A stretch of DNA of 64,000 bases from NCBI GenBank assembly GCA_016858145.1, contig JAEHOE010000047.1:496001-560000 (forward strand), read 5' to 3'. Below the pieces are notes generated by a model, which saw only the letters and a list, made by a program, of their open reading frames with translations, was not told where the DNA came from and searched no databases. The translations under genes and the position numbers were made by a program. The first letter of the stretch is position 1, and each line of letters begins with the position of its first letter. This document shows positions 20,454-32,441 of this stretch, piece by piece. This DNA comes from Edaphochlamys debaryana. Lineage: Eukaryota; Chlorophyta; Chlorophyceae; Chlamydomonadales.

Positions 20454-23400
20454 TCAACGTCTGCTTGGCGGTCGGCAGTCCAGGATCTCGGGCAGCGCGG
20501 ACGCCGGCCTTGACCGCAGGCCTGTACTCTGCTCCGCGCCACCACTCCTGCCCCCGAGCAGTCCTGGACCCGCGTGCGGCGACTCTGGGCTGGCCCAGGG
20601 GCTGGCAGCGCCCTCACCACTGCGAAAACCCTTGCCGCCCAACTCCGTCGTCTCGTACCCGCTGCCGCAGTGGCTGGCAGTGCCAGCCGAGCCGTCCGCC
20701 TCCGCCTCCTCCGCGCCGCTAGCCCTCGGCGCCTGAACACGCGGCCCCGCTTCTGCCGATGCGCGACTGCCCGAATCAACCGTGCTGCTGCCACCCGCCA
20801 GCCGGCTGACGTGCAGCGAGGCCCGCAGTCTCTGCACCTGCAGCCGCATAGATCGCCTCGGCGGCCTGGGCTGCGCCGCCTCGCCCTCGCCCTCGCCGTC
20901 ACCCCGCACGCCCGGTCGCCCGTCCTCCCCCCTTCCTCCTTCGTCGTCCGTGCCCCCCTCTCCGTCTGGCTGGTGGTCTTGTTGGGCCGACGATTTCGCT
21001 TCCGCTTTGTGCATGGCCCTCTGGTAGAGCGGGTGGAGCTCCATGGCGAGGCGCTCCAGCATCACCACCGAGACCCGGGCGGCGGGGGCGGCCGCGGCCA
21101 CCAGCCCCGCGCCCCCCGGCATCAGCGCCGACTGCCGCGCGCCCGTGCGCCGCCGGGCGAGGGCCGGCATGGCGCTGCCAGCCCTGGCGCCATCGCTTGC
21201 GTCTCCAGTCGCCGGCGTGTTGGGCCCCGCCAGGGCTGCGAGTGAGGCGTACAGGCCGCTGGGCCCGCCGCCGCGCCGCTGGCTGCCGGCATCGGAGCCG
21301 CCGCCGCCGTCGCCGCCACCGCCGCCACCGCCACCGCCGCCACCGCCGCCGCCGCCCCTGTCGCCTCCCCGGTCACTTCCGGCCGGAGCATCGCGGGAAG
21401 AGAGGGTCGAGTGAGCGGAGCCGGCGCTGCCGGGCCGAGGGCTGGCCCTGTGGAGGCTGGGCAGGAGGCCGGTGCTGGCTCGCGGCGACTCCTCGCCCAG
21501 CTCGCAGGAGGCGGAGGCCGTTGAGGATGCGGCTACGGCGGCGGGGCCAAAGACGCTGGTCCGGCCCCTGCCACCCAGCAGTGGGCCCGCGGCCGCCCGG
21601 CTGGCTCGGGCGAGGCGGTGGTCAACGTAGGCCGAGAGGTAGGGGCTGATGCCGGCGGAGGCGGCCTGCGGGGGATGGGGGCGGGGCAGGCGGCAGCGTG
21701 AGACAAGGGCAGGGGAGTGGGTGGCGGGGGGCACAGCAGGGGACTGGGCAGGCGAGTGTGAGATGAGCGGGGCGGGGCGCACGGGGAAGGGGGATTCTGT
21801 GGGGGCTCCCGGGTCCCGGCAGTGCGCTGGGATGCGCAACCGCCCTGCCGTACAGTTCCGTACCTTGATGTCGTGCATCATGCTCTTGATGCCGGACAGC
21901 AGGGAATTGGCGGCGGGGCCCTGCGGATCGATCCAAACATGGGCGCGTGTAAAATTTGGTTTGGTGCAAACCGAACTGCTCCCATTGCCTATCGCTTGCG
22001 ACTCTGGCAGACGGAACCACCCCCTCTCTCTCTTGCCCCAGCCACTCACCGCCACCATCGCCTGCCACTCGCTGTCCTCGCCGTCCGCCTCCCCGCTACT
22101 GCCGGCAGCTTCCTCGCCGCCGGGCCGAGCGAACGTCGACCGCTGCACCCGGCCGCCTAGCCAGCCGCCAGTGCCCTCCGGCGCCCAGCCCCCCGACGGC
22201 CCGGCCCCGCCTCCTCCCCCTCCTCCTCCCCCGCTGCTGCTCCCCAGCGTGAAGCCCAGAGTCACTCGGTGGGCCGTTGCCGTGGCGTGGTGTCCGCCAC
22301 TGGCACCGCCGGCCACCAGCGCTCCCCGTCCGGATGGCGCCGGCTGCTTGCACCAGGGCCCCTGCGCCGGACCTGGCCCCGCCTTGCCCTGCTCGGAGCC
22401 GCCGCACCCTACGTCACTGCCGTCGCCGCCGTCATCTCTGCTTCCATCACCGCTGGTTCCGGCTAAGTCGCGCTCCTCGGGTGCAGCTTCTGCGCCCCGG
22501 GGCCGCGGGAAGCCCGCACGGGCTGGAGCTGCTTGCTTGGGCCCGGCTGGCCCCGGCTTCTCGCGGCGGGACGTGGTGGTCCGGTCGAAGGCGCGGCGGC
22601 GGCCCGGGGGTGCCGACGGCGGGGGCGCAGGGGACCGCGAGGGAGCGGCCGCGGGCGGAAGGGAGCCGCCTCCGCCCTCGCTGGAAGCCGTGTACCGGGT
22701 GCCAGTGGCTGCAGCCCCGCCCCTGGCGCCCCCGCGGGAGGGCAGGGGCGGCGCCCGAGGGCCGCCGCGCGCCCCCGCCGCAGACGAGCCGGGGCCGGCT
22801 GTGTTGGGAGGCCGCGGAGCCACGTGCTGTAGAGCCGCGGAAGGCGCCCTGTCGCCAGTTGGTGCCGACGCCAGGGGGCCGTCGCCGCCGCCCCCGTTGG
22901 AGCTGCGAAGGGAGCCCACGCGGTGCAGTCGCTCCCACACGGCGGTGCGCTTGCGGGGCCGGAAGGCGGGCGGCTCCGGCGGGAGCTCCTGCAGCGCCCG
23001 TAGACAAAACAGGCACGGGCTTCAAGTCGGTTATACCCCAAACAATCTTTCTCTTGGCGGGGAGCAGGTCTGGCAGCACAGCTCGAGGACCCAGGCCCAC
23101 GCACCTCGCCGGCGTCTGCGCGGTCCCGCCAGGGCAGCGGCACCGCCCCTATGGCCGCCTCCACGCGCCGGGCCACCGTGGAGCGACGGGCGGGGCGCTG
23201 TGGGAAGGGAAAGGGAAGAGCAATGTCAAGACCCCCCCAAGCGAGGCCGCAGCTTTGAGGGGGGGCCCACGCTCGTGGATTCTGCTCAGCAAGCGAGAGG
23301 GGCATGGTCGCGAATCCTCCACCGCTTGCGCCGACCCTGCACACCCAGAGCACGCCTGCCCGAGCACCCACCCAGAGGCCCTTTTGGTAGGACTCGTCGA

Positions 23401-24909
23401 AGTTGCGGTCAATGGACTGGGGGGCAAGGTGGAGGGAGGGCTTCAGTTAAGCTACAGGTGATGCGGTTCAAAACAAGGGTGAGGGGTACTAGCCTTGGCG
23501 GTCAGGTGCGTTCCCGCGCAATGCACCCGCCCGGTACGCAACCTGCTGCTGGCAGTACGACACCCAAGCGCTGCCGTACGCACCTGCTGCATCATGGCCA
23601 CGTGCGCCGCCATGGAGTCGTCGTGCAGCGCTACGGCGGCGGCCACGGGCAGCGGCGGGGCGGAGGCCGGGTGCGCCGCGTGGCCCCGGGGGAAGAGCGG
23701 CACGCGCGTCACGGGCTGCCGGGTGAGCATGAGCGAGGGGCCGCGGCGGCGCAGCGTCTTGGAGATGCTGGCCTGGGGGGGACAGGATGTAGGACGGAGG
23801 GCCGAGGGGTGTTGGCAGTGTCATTCAGCAATTAGAGGGGGGTGAGTCTCGCAGGACGGCGCGCCCTGCCTCGGCGTCTTTTGTGCGTGCGCGCGTGCCA
23901 AAACGCTCCCAACCGCCCTTGCCCGACCTTCCCCCACAACAGGCCCTGCTATCCCAAGGCGCCTCACAACGCTGGCATGAACCAGTTGCACACGACCTCG
24001 CGCGCACCTGCGCCGACTGGTACCGCGTCTCCGGTGTGTCCATGGCCTTCCCCACCAGCGCCGTCATGCCCGCATCGATGGACCGGAACCGTGCCTTCTC
24101 CGCCTCCAGCTGCTTCAGGACGCCCCCGGTAGCGGCCAACACGGTCGCGGCATCTGGGCTGCCAAGATCGCCGGAGGTGCTGCCGTACGTGTCGGCGCTG
24201 ACCATGGCTGGGAGGGAGTGGAGGAAGGGCTGGGGAGCGGTCGGGGGCTGGGGGAAGGAGGTGGAGGTGGAGAGCAACAGCTCGGGGCTGGAGGGGCCGA
24301 GGCCGGGCAGCAGGACCATGGCGGGTGGCGAGGCGGGCGGGAGCGGGATGAAGCCCGTGGGGGCAGTCGTGGCGTCCTCCATTGGAAAGGCGTACGTGGC
24401 TGAGAGGGATGGGGTGAGTGAGGAAGGAGGAGGCGAGAGCATGTTTTTGAAGTGCGGCAGGGTGCAAGCTGGAGGGCTGGCGGCGGGGGAAAGGGTGGTA
24501 GGTGGCAACCTTGCCTTTTCAGGCAGCGGAAGTGCAGCTCACACGAAGGCCACTGCTTGGATGCAACTCCTAGCCCGGGCTTACTGGTGCTCGCTTCGGC
24601 CCAGTGATGGGATACCTCAGCGTCCAGCGGGTTGGCCGGCGCAGGCGGTGCCATCGGCGAGGAATCCTCGCCATCGCCAGGCTCGCCAGGCGCGGGCGAG
24701 TCCCCCGGCCTGCTGTTCCGGCTCTGTAGTCTGGGGGTGCTCTCGGATTCCACGCGTCGCGGCTCAAAGCGCAACTCGCCATCCTCGCCGAGCACAGCCT
24801 TCCACGTAATGTCGCTGCCCAGCGACACGCCGAGCGAGGTCTCGGACTCGGCCAGATTAAAGACGTTGAGCGATATCTCGCCTCCGCTGGGCTCCCCTTC
24901 TTCCTCCAT
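20454..24909 (-). CDS. unrecognised, mostly disordered 1083-aa protein
   Basis: Eight exons fit with all phases consistent: 24909-24585, 24399-24008, 23772-23584, 23416-23372, 23197-23105, 22988-22050, 21920-21864, 21665-20454 (3252 nt). The start is the ATG at 24909; an in-frame ATG at 25134 would add 75 residues, so the N-terminus is uncertain. Ordered-looking islands are few: LNVFNLAESETSLGVSLGSD near the N-terminus, a helical stretch LKQLEAEKARFRSIDAG, SIDRNFDESYQKGLW, NSLLSGIKSMMHDIK, and VVMLERLAMELHPLYQRAMH. The rest is Gly/Ser/Ala/Pro-rich, including a poly-Gly run at 21299-21358. I recognise no domain and assign no function. Short exons coding coherent peptides at exact phases argue that the gene is real. 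It lies between copies C and D of the RING family and is unrelated to them. Confidence 0.7.
21299..21358. repeat. GCC-type trinucleotide run encoding poly-Gly
   Basis: Imperfect triplet run read on the minus strand as about 15-18 Gly with an Asp. It is in frame within the 1083-aa gene, so length changes would keep the frame. Confidence 0.7.
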
Positions 24910-25360
24910 AGCGCGTTGCTTCGCGGTCGCAGGCTGCAAGTGGCTCCTCGTCTCCCAGGTGTTTTTGAGCAGCACTCGCGGCGACCTGCGTCCTACACAA
25001 TACAGAGGTGGCTGAGTATGACGGTATGTGTGTGCGCTGAAGTACTGCGTCAGGTCTGCGGGCCGAGGTCGGCGGTTGGCGAGGGTTGCGAAGTACGCGC
25101 TTCCCCAGGAAGCCTCAGAAGTTGTTTGCCGCATTCGTTACCGCATTCATTGAGGGAGAAGGCGGGGTTGTGACAAGTCCAGGGCGTTAGCGCACCGGGG
25201 GAGGCAGGGGGAAACGGGGCGAACAGGAGGGGAAGGCAAGCACGCGAAACACAGCCGGGAAGGTGGACAGCCGCGACCGCACCAGACGTCGTCGCAACAG
25301 CTAACTGGACACCGTGCGGCCCTAGGTTATGCAACTGCAACATCTAGGTCACACACAAGA
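24910..25360. promoter_or_regulatory. shared divergent 5' region
   Basis: About 450 bp between the start codons of the minus-strand 1083-aa gene and plus-strand copy D, arranged head to head. It would carry both promoters unless the upstream ATG at 25134 is used. No specific TATA or operator motif can be supported. Confidence 0.4.
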
Positions 25361-28300
25361 ATGGCAAGGCGTGGCAATGGGCGAACGAAGGAAGTGCCGC
25401 GACTGCCGGTCGAATTCTGCGTAGCCCTCCTCTTCTTCGGCTGCTCCTTACTGTGCAGCCAGATATGGCTTACCCGAATGCGCTATGCACGGATTAGGCA
25501 GCATTCAGAGAACGCTGACCTTTACGCAGCTCTGGCCGATATGCCAGAGGCGAGGGCTTACTTGGAGTCGGAACTTGCAGAGCCTGATGTAGACATAGAC
25601 GAGAACGACGTCTTGCGCGATGCCGACTTCTGGCCCCGCCATGCCGAGCAGCCTTGGCTGGCGAAGCTCCTGCCCGAGTTTGGGCGCACAGATCAACCTC
25701 GAACGACCACGATCACGATGTGCAAGTATCATCGCGTGCAAAGGGATTGGGAGGCAGGTGCCACAGCAGAAAGTTATATTTGCGCGGGAAATAGCCCTTC
25801 AGCTCCACACCGGCTCCACAACCCTATGCACCTTGCACCATGCCTAATCCCTCCAACCCCATGTGTATGCCTGGCCCCTATGAACGCAGTGGCACGGCAA
25901 CGTTCCGCGGCGCTTCTCAGCAGACCGGTCGCGGGCTAGGCAGCTCATCTCTCACACCAGCACCTTTGCGGTTGGGGGAGTACTGTGGTGAGCACGTGGC
26001 CAGGGGCTTCGGAGGCGCGTGCGAACGGATACCATGCTGGGCCTCACCCCAACAGACGTCCTCCTCAACCGCAAGGGCCCGCCGAGCCCCTCCCCTCTAC
26101 CCCAATCCCTGTTGCCGCCTGTTGCCCGCCCCTCCTCAGGCGGCTGTCTCTGCACAGGCCTCACTATGACCCCAGCGCCTCTCCCACGGCCTTCTGCAAG
26201 CAGCCCTCGACCTCAGCAGCACTGCACGACGGAGAGGAGCCGGCGGCCTGCCTGCACCTGACGGCGGTGCGTGCCAAGAAGCACTGGCGACGTCAGGACG
26301 TGGTCCGGCTGCGCCTGGGCCTAAACTTCCTGCCCGCATCGTACGCCTGGCAAGAGCTGATGCAGTCTGAGGGCATGGAGCCGAGCACGTGGCTACGCTG
26401 GCAGGGTGAGTGGCGGGGGATCCAGGAGGGGCGTGTCGGGGGGCCTGTGGATTGCCGCCTGCAGGCGGCCCCCTCAGTCCGCTCCTACCGCAGGCCTAGT
26501 ACCGCACACCTGCTCGTGACCCCACCCCACCCCCGTCCCGGTCCGCAGACCTGGAGCTCAGCTTCACCTCGCGGCAGCCCACCCACTCCTTCACGCTGCA
26601 CGGCTGGACGGAGGCACATGCTGAGCTGTAGGAGGCGTACGAGGCCATGTTCCGGAAGCGGAAGGCCGGGTGCCCCATCTGCGGGGACAATGCGTCGACG
26701 CATCCCTTTGTGACGGAGCTGGTGCTTCAGAACCCAGAGGTGGGGCACGGTGGAGCGTACGCGGGAGGGCTGCTGCCGCTGGGCCCTATCGGGACTGTGT
26801 GGTGAGGCATGGTGGGGGAGCGGCCCGTGTGTCCGGACGGAGCTGGTGCCGCAGGAGCAGGAGAGGGGGCTTGGGAGGGTGTTCGGGGCCTGGGGTCCGC
26901 AATCAACCCTTGTTGGGCGACCGCCGTACTAAGGGCCCCGCCGGAAAGTGGATGCCGAGGACGGAGCCTTCCCTCATTCGGCTGAACAGTATCGGAGTGC
27001 GCCGGGAAGGGCGTGCGGTCGGGGCTTGCTTGGCAGGGTCAAGCAAGTTTTGGCATCAGGAGACGTTCGGAAGATTGTCCTAGATGAGGCATCCAGGTTG
27101 TGACGCCCCTTGCTGCAGGTGTTTTGGAACGACCGCTCGGAGCACGAGGAGGCACAGTACCTCAGGTGGGGACACAGTGGAACGAGGGCGCGAGTGTGGG
27201 TTAGGGGCTGGGACCAAGCCTGGCACTTAGCCCTTGCCCTGTACCGGGCTTCCCAGGCTTCTGTGAAGCGCTCTGTGGCATCGATTGCGCCGCAGCGAAG
27301 CCATTATGGAATACCTTCTTGACTGCTCTGTGCGACATGAGGGTCGCCCATAGACATAAGGGCCTGTGGGGCCTATGATCCCCTTCCGCAGGGCGCTGTC
27401 CCCCGCGCTTACGCTGTATCGCTCCCTCGAGGTCCTGGGCCTGGAGAGCCTCATGTGCGGGGACTGCGGGGCGGGCTCCCGAGAGGAGGGCGGACCTGAT
27501 CACGTGGACCTGACTGCTGCGATGTACGGAGTATATGACGACGAAGAGTGCGACAGTTCTGACAGCCCCGCCCCGAGGCTTACGTTTCACCTGCACACGG
27601 GGTTCGAGACCCCCAACCCCGCCGAGGTGCGCGCAGGGCTGGGGCTCAGCTCTCCAGAGAGGTTCCGGGCGGATTACGGCCGGGTGGGAGGCCATTCGCC
27701 CATGCTTTGGTCACCAGACCTTTGGTTGGGTTGGGCTGGGGTTGAAGGCTCTACCCCGCAAGGCTAAGGGAGAAGCAGGAAGCAGCTCTCATCCCAACCT
27801 TCTCGTCCCATACTTGCCCGCACCGCCCCTCGCTGCCCCTCCCCACCTGGCCCCCAGGCCCTGGCGGGAGCCCTCCATGCCTGCAGCGAGGAGTGCTCCG
27901 TGAGAGGGGGCGCCAAGCAGCTGGTAAGCCAGAGCCCCAAATTCAAGCAGCCGCTCCCTCCCCTGCTGCCCCTTTCGCCCCCTTTGAATTCACCCAAGCC
28001 CAGCAGCCGTCTATGCATGCCCAAACCCTCGCCAAACCCGATGCCCTCGCTCGGTCCCGTGCGCGCCTGTGCCCTCAGATCCAGACCGCCCTCCAGGCCG
28101 TGGGTGCCGCCGCCCGGGTCGTCCACGACGCGGCTCATGCCGGCTTCGTCCAGCAGATAGCGGGCGTGCAGTCAATAATGCAGATGCCCCGGCTTGACTT
28201 GGTGCAAGACGTGGCGTGCTGCCGGCGACAGCGGTCTTGCAGGAGTGGGGAGGGGGCTGAACGCTTTGACGCGGAGGAGCACGAGCACGAGCGGCTGGCC

Positions 28301-30027
28301 CGGAGGGTGCGGGCCCTGGCCCAGCCCGGGTCAGACGGGGAGGCGCTCTACTCGACTCTAAAGGTGATGGGATGGTGAGGCCCTACGCTGATTCCATGTT
28401 GCAGGGGCATATCGGAGCCTAGGGGATCGGGAAGCGGGCGAGATCGGCCTCGCCTGACACGTTGCAGGTTGAGCCTGGCCAGCCCTAAAGCAGCGTCGGC
28501 CCCTGCTGACCAGCCCCGCCCCGGCCCCATCTGGCTCGTCGCAATCGCAGGGCTACGGAAACCGCTCCTCAGCCCTGTCCAACGCGGCGGCTTTGCAGGA
28601 TGCCTGACGCCCTGCAGCTGACCGCGGCCATGGCTGCCATCAGCATGGCTCAGTTGCGCCACGCCGGCCGGGTGCCCCCCGAGGTCGCGCAGGAGCTGAG
28701 GGAGATGGGTGCCCACGTGCCCCCCTCTGACCCCAGCTTCGGCAACCTTCCTAAAGAGGCCAGAGACAGGGGCTGTCGCCTGCTGCACTATGCAGGCGAC
28801 GCCGCATACCTGCGCTGGTTTGAGGGCGTGGCCAGGGATTCGCTGTGGGACCTGGCGAAGGCGGCGGCGGTCGGGGCTGCCCTGTGCGCCCTGCTGACGT
28901 GCACCGGGTTGATGAACTGGGCGGCGGTCGCACGGTTCCCGCAGGCCGCTCTGCATGCAGCGCTGACCGGTGCCTGCGGCTGGTGGTACTGGTTACTGGG
29001 GCTTTGCATCCAGAAAGAGCAGGTGAGTGAGGGCTCGATCTGGGTCGGAAGGAGCTGCTTCCAGGGGGTGGGCGCCAGTGGCTTGGGTGGCAGTGATGGA
29101 GTGAGGGAGGCTGTGGCTGGCTAGCGGCTAGGCTTGAGACAGGTTTGTGTGCTCCAATGACTGCTGTGCGTGCGCTTTCCGAACCACAGGGGACCGGAGC
29201 ACGAGGAGGGCGCAGCGCAGTTCAAGCGACGGCCGCTGGCGCTGGCGAGAAGGGACGGACGCTGCCCGACTCGCCTGGCGCCACGCGGGGCGGGGGCAAG
29301 GGCCGCAAGGCTCCTGCCGGCCCCCGGCCAGCCGCCGTCAGCAAGACGGCGCCGGAAGCAGTAGCACCCAGCAGCGGAGGTCATGGGGTGGCCAAGGGCC
29401 GCGGCGGTGGCACGGGGGCCAGCGTCCCTGCGGCAGCCAAGAACAACACAGGGAGGCAGCCCGAGGCCCAGCAGCCATCCCTGACAGCTCATGGGCTCTC
29501 GCGGCAGGGCGTCAAGCCTGCTGCGGCCCAGAAGCGGCGGGGGTCAACCATCAGCGCGCCGGCGCACGCACCGCCGGCTGCGGCCATGGACATCATCGAC
29601 CTCACCAGCACCCCTTCCCACGATGCAGTTGCAGGGGCCTCCTGTCCCGTGCCAACCCGCTGCCGCCCCAGTCTTCGAGCCTCTCCTCCAGCCTGCCATC
29701 AGGGCACGGGACCCCGCCCCCGTGGTCGCCTTCTTCCCTTTGCTCCAAGCGCCTCATCCCGCGAGCCCTTCTGTTAGCCCTCAGGGGCACCCCAAGGGCG
29801 CTCTGCCCTCGGCGGCGGCCGGCAGCGATCAAGGCGACGCGGAGGAGGACCCCAACCGACTGTGCGTCATGTGTCTGGACGCGCCTCGGAACTTCGGCTT
29901 CCTGCACGGCGCCGCTGTGCACACGGGGGTGTGCAGCGACTGCTCCGTGCTGCTGAGGCGACGCATGCCCGGGCTGGAGTGCCCGCTGTGCCGCGTGCCG
30001 GTGGAGGAGATCGTTGGGCTGTTTTGA
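25361..30027 (+). pseudogene. RING-gene family copy D, inverted, with nonsense and frameshift lesions
   Basis: Exons mirror the siblings: 25361-25735 (end uncertain), 25890-25987, 26140-26405, 26549-26739, 27119-27165, 27392-27626, 27858-27923, 28079-28374, 28599-29022, 29190-30027. Exon lengths 98, 266, 47 and 66 equal those of copies B and C. Two lesions are visible. Exon 4 has TAG at 26629-26631 where B and C have a Trp codon (GWTE..ELW). The last exon is 838 nt, not a multiple of three, and the coding frame changes between about 29605 and 29770, before the RING. Yet the RING itself is well kept: CVMC, HGAAVH, CSDC, CPLC, ending in VGLF. Either a young pseudogene, a gene with unrecognised splicing, or one with sequence errors. 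The N-terminus is longer than in the siblings and includes a clear membrane anchor. Confidence 0.78.
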
Positions 30028-30056
30028 TGGAGAGGCGATGGAGCAGGGCGGCGCTT

Positions 30057-30155
30057 GTGACGAGGTCGTGCGACGGTGCGGCCAGGAGCGAGGAGCGTGT
30101 GACGAGGTCGTGCGAGGTCGTGCAGGGTCGTGCGACGGTGCGGCCAGGAGGGGTC
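30057..30155. repeat. short imperfect tandem repeat after copy D
   Basis: The phrase TGTGACGAGGTCGTGCGA recurs, with GACGGTGCGGCCAGGAG after each copy. It lies in the presumed 3' UTR of copy D. No function can be inferred. Confidence 0.55.
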
Positions 30156-30371
30156 GGGACTCGGGGGCCGAGAGGGGCCGAGTGTGCAGTCTGTGGTGTT
30201 TCAGCCGTAGTACCATACCTTCTACTTACATAACGTCATTCTTATGTCAAAGTCATATGCTAGCTGTATTCTTAGTTACAGCTACCCACTGCGCGAGCCA
30301 TCAACTGCAAGGCCCCAGCCAGACTGATCGCGTCGCAGTATACTTGTCATTGCGTTGGCTCATCCTACTTG

Positions 30372-30376
30372 TGTAA
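30372..30376 (+). terminator. candidate polyadenylation signal TGTAA for copy D
   Basis: TGTAA is the usual polyadenylation signal in Chlamydomonas and relatives. This one lies 345 bp after the copy D stop codon, a reasonable 3' UTR length. A five-base match can be chance. Confidence 0.35.
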
Positions 30377-30575
30377 TGAGCAAAGCCGCTGTGTTTGCTG
30401 GCGTCGTCGCCTGCGCTGTTGTCGGTCGGGCGCATGCCGGCATGCGCACGCTGTTCCGCATCGCGGCCTCAAGACTAGTACCAAACCGCCAGAAGCTGAA
30501 GCTGAAGGACATCCGGACTTCGGCGAGGAATCCGCGTGCTCCTCGGGAGCTACTGCTACAACCCCCCTTCCGACC

Positions 30576-32441
30576 ATGGCATGCTCAGAGCAGGTGAGCC
30601 GACTCTCTCTGGAGCTGCCACAGTTGGCAATTGCTTTATCCTTTCTCATGCCAGACTGCCTCTACTGACTGCCTTCCCCGTGCTCCGATCCTTTCCCTGC
30701 GCGCTGCCCCTCGCTGCCCTTATCCCCGCCTAATGCCGTGTCCCCTGCAGGCGCCCTCGCCTCCATCCAGCTCCAGCCTCGGAAGCTGCTCACGTGACTC
30801 CGGGGCCTCGGCAGAGAACCCCTCAGCCACCGCCGCAGACTGCGCGTCCGTACATGACGCCGAGCCCTTGGTGAGCACACAGGCCCACCCCTTCGTTCTC
30901 CCCTCGACCTCTCCATCTCTCCCCGTCATCCCCGCCGCGCTAACCCGTTCACTGCACCCCTCCCGCCCCCTCCTGCCGGCCCTGCACCCTAGCAGGACAT
31001 GTCTGCCTGGCTGTCCGCCCACGGCCTGGACGCGTGCGAGGTCGTGGAGACGCTGGGCGCGGGCGGGTTCGGAGTGGCCGAGAAGGTCCGCATCCCGCTC
31101 CCGGACGGCTCCACGCTCTCTGCCGTCCGCAAGACCATGAAGCACCACCACAGCTCCACGCCCCAGCGCAGCCTGGCCAAGGAGGTCGCGGGGCTGCAGG
31201 CGCTCAAGGGCTGCCCCCACGCCGTGCAGCTGCTGGCCTTCCGCGAGGGGCGCACGCGCGGGGAGCGGTGCCAGCTGCTGCTGGAGCTGGCGGAGGGGGG
31301 CACCCTGGCGAGGGAGCTGGTGAGGGGGCGGGGTACGGGCCCGGGTCGTGGGAAGGAGGGGCGTAGAGGGAACGGGAAAGGGAAGAGGGGAGGCCGGTGC
31401 GCGCAATGGTTAGACTGCCATGGCACGCACCTGCCTCTTCCCTCCCCACTCCGCCGCCGCGGGAGCTGGTGAGCACCTGCCCTCTCTCTCTCCCCATCCA
31501 TCCCCTCGGGCGGAGTTCGTGGAAGTAAGAAGCAGAGTAGGGGTCAGGAGGTACACCACTGTCACGCACGCCACCTGCCCTCACTCTCCCCATCCATCCC
31601 CCGTCCAGGACGCTGGCTTCGCCGGCCGCTCCGCCGGCATTGCTGCGGCCCAGGCCGCCCTCGCCGCGGGCGCCCCCACCAAGCAGCACCAACGGCTGTT
31701 CGACGCCCGGGGCCGGCCCGTGCTGCCCCTGGAGCGCGTGCGGGGGCTGGGTCGGGGGCTGCTGCGGGCGCTGGCGGCGCTGCACGCGCAGGGCTTTGCG
31801 CACTGGGACGTCAAGCCGGAGAACATCCTGCTGGGGGCAGACGGCGGCGTCAAGCTGGGAGGTGCGTTGCGAGGGGATGGAAAGGCAAGGGGGGGTGGCA
31901 TCTGGTTGGGGAAAGAGGGAACTGAGCAGAGAGGCGAGGGGCTGAGCGGGGGGCGCTTGTGTCTGCTCGCGTGTGCCCTGATTGCCCCTAGCGTGCATGC
32001 CTTTCCCTAGCCCTGTTCCCGAGCCCCTCCTCCGTATCTTCTCCTTTCCCTCCCTCTCCTACAGACCTGGGATCGGCCATGCCAAAGGGCTCCGACGGGC
32101 AGTACGGCGCCGTGGGCGGCACGTTTGACTTCCTTGCGCCCGAGGTGCTTGCGGCGATGCAGCGCCAGGGCTCCAGCACCGCCTGCAGCGAGGCGGCGGA
32201 CGTGTTCAGCGCGGGCCTGGTGCTGGCGGCGGCCACCGCCCTGCACGGGGACCTCGCTGCGCACTTGGCGTACAAGGCCTACAAGCAGGACCTGCCCAGC
32301 TGGGTGGACCCGGGGCTCAAGGAGCTGATCGAGGGCATGATGGCTTGGGAGCCCGCGCACCGCCTCACAGCCAGCCAGGCGCTGCAGCACAGCTTCTTTG
32401 CAGGGCCGGGGGGACAGGCCGGAATGGTGATGCAGGCATGA
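30576..32441 (+). CDS. divergent protein kinase with HWD and DLG motifs
   Basis: Exons 30576-30593, 30751-30870, 30996-31319, 31609-31861, 32065-32441; phases consistent, 363 aa. The start ATG at 30576 sits in a good context (GACCATGG); the frame is open upstream, so more N-terminal sequence is possible. Kinase features in order: glycine loop GAGGFG, lysine in AVRK, helix-C Glu in LAKEVAGL, catalytic loop HWDVKPEN (Trp replaces the usual Arg of HRD), metal-binding DLG in place of DFG, and LAPEV for APE. The catalytic Asp, Lys and Asn are kept, so activity is plausible without the RD-type activation-loop switch. The C-lobe ends at LTASQALQHSFFAGP, typical of Ser/Thr kinases. An N-terminal Ser-rich segment precedes it. 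Subfamily and substrates are not recognised. Confidence 0.82.

Larger units (their letters stand above)
30028..30575. other. spacer between copy D and the kinase gene
   Basis: About 550 bp. It begins with a short imperfect tandem repeat (30057-30155), then AT-richer sequence. An ATG at 30376 opens a 73-codon frame with a signal-peptide-like start (VFAGVVACAVVG), but it does not join the kinase frame by any splice I can justify; it could be an upstream ORF or a 5' exon. Confidence 0.4.

Noticed and set aside
21649..23835. 728-codon plus-strand open frame opposite the 1083-aa gene
   Set aside because: It is a GC-rich shadow. The minus strand has eight phase-matched exons with coherent peptides, while this frame runs through their introns and has no recognisable motif.
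27201..27695. 164-codon minus-strand frame across copy D exon 6
   Set aside because: Antisense shadow of the conserved YRSLEVLGLESLMCGDCG exon, which is read on the plus strand.
30376..30597. Separate 73-codon gene or first kinase exon starting at ATG 30376
   Set aside because: Its frame does not join the kinase frame through the GAGCAG/GTGAGC donor; it is noted only as a possible upstream ORF.
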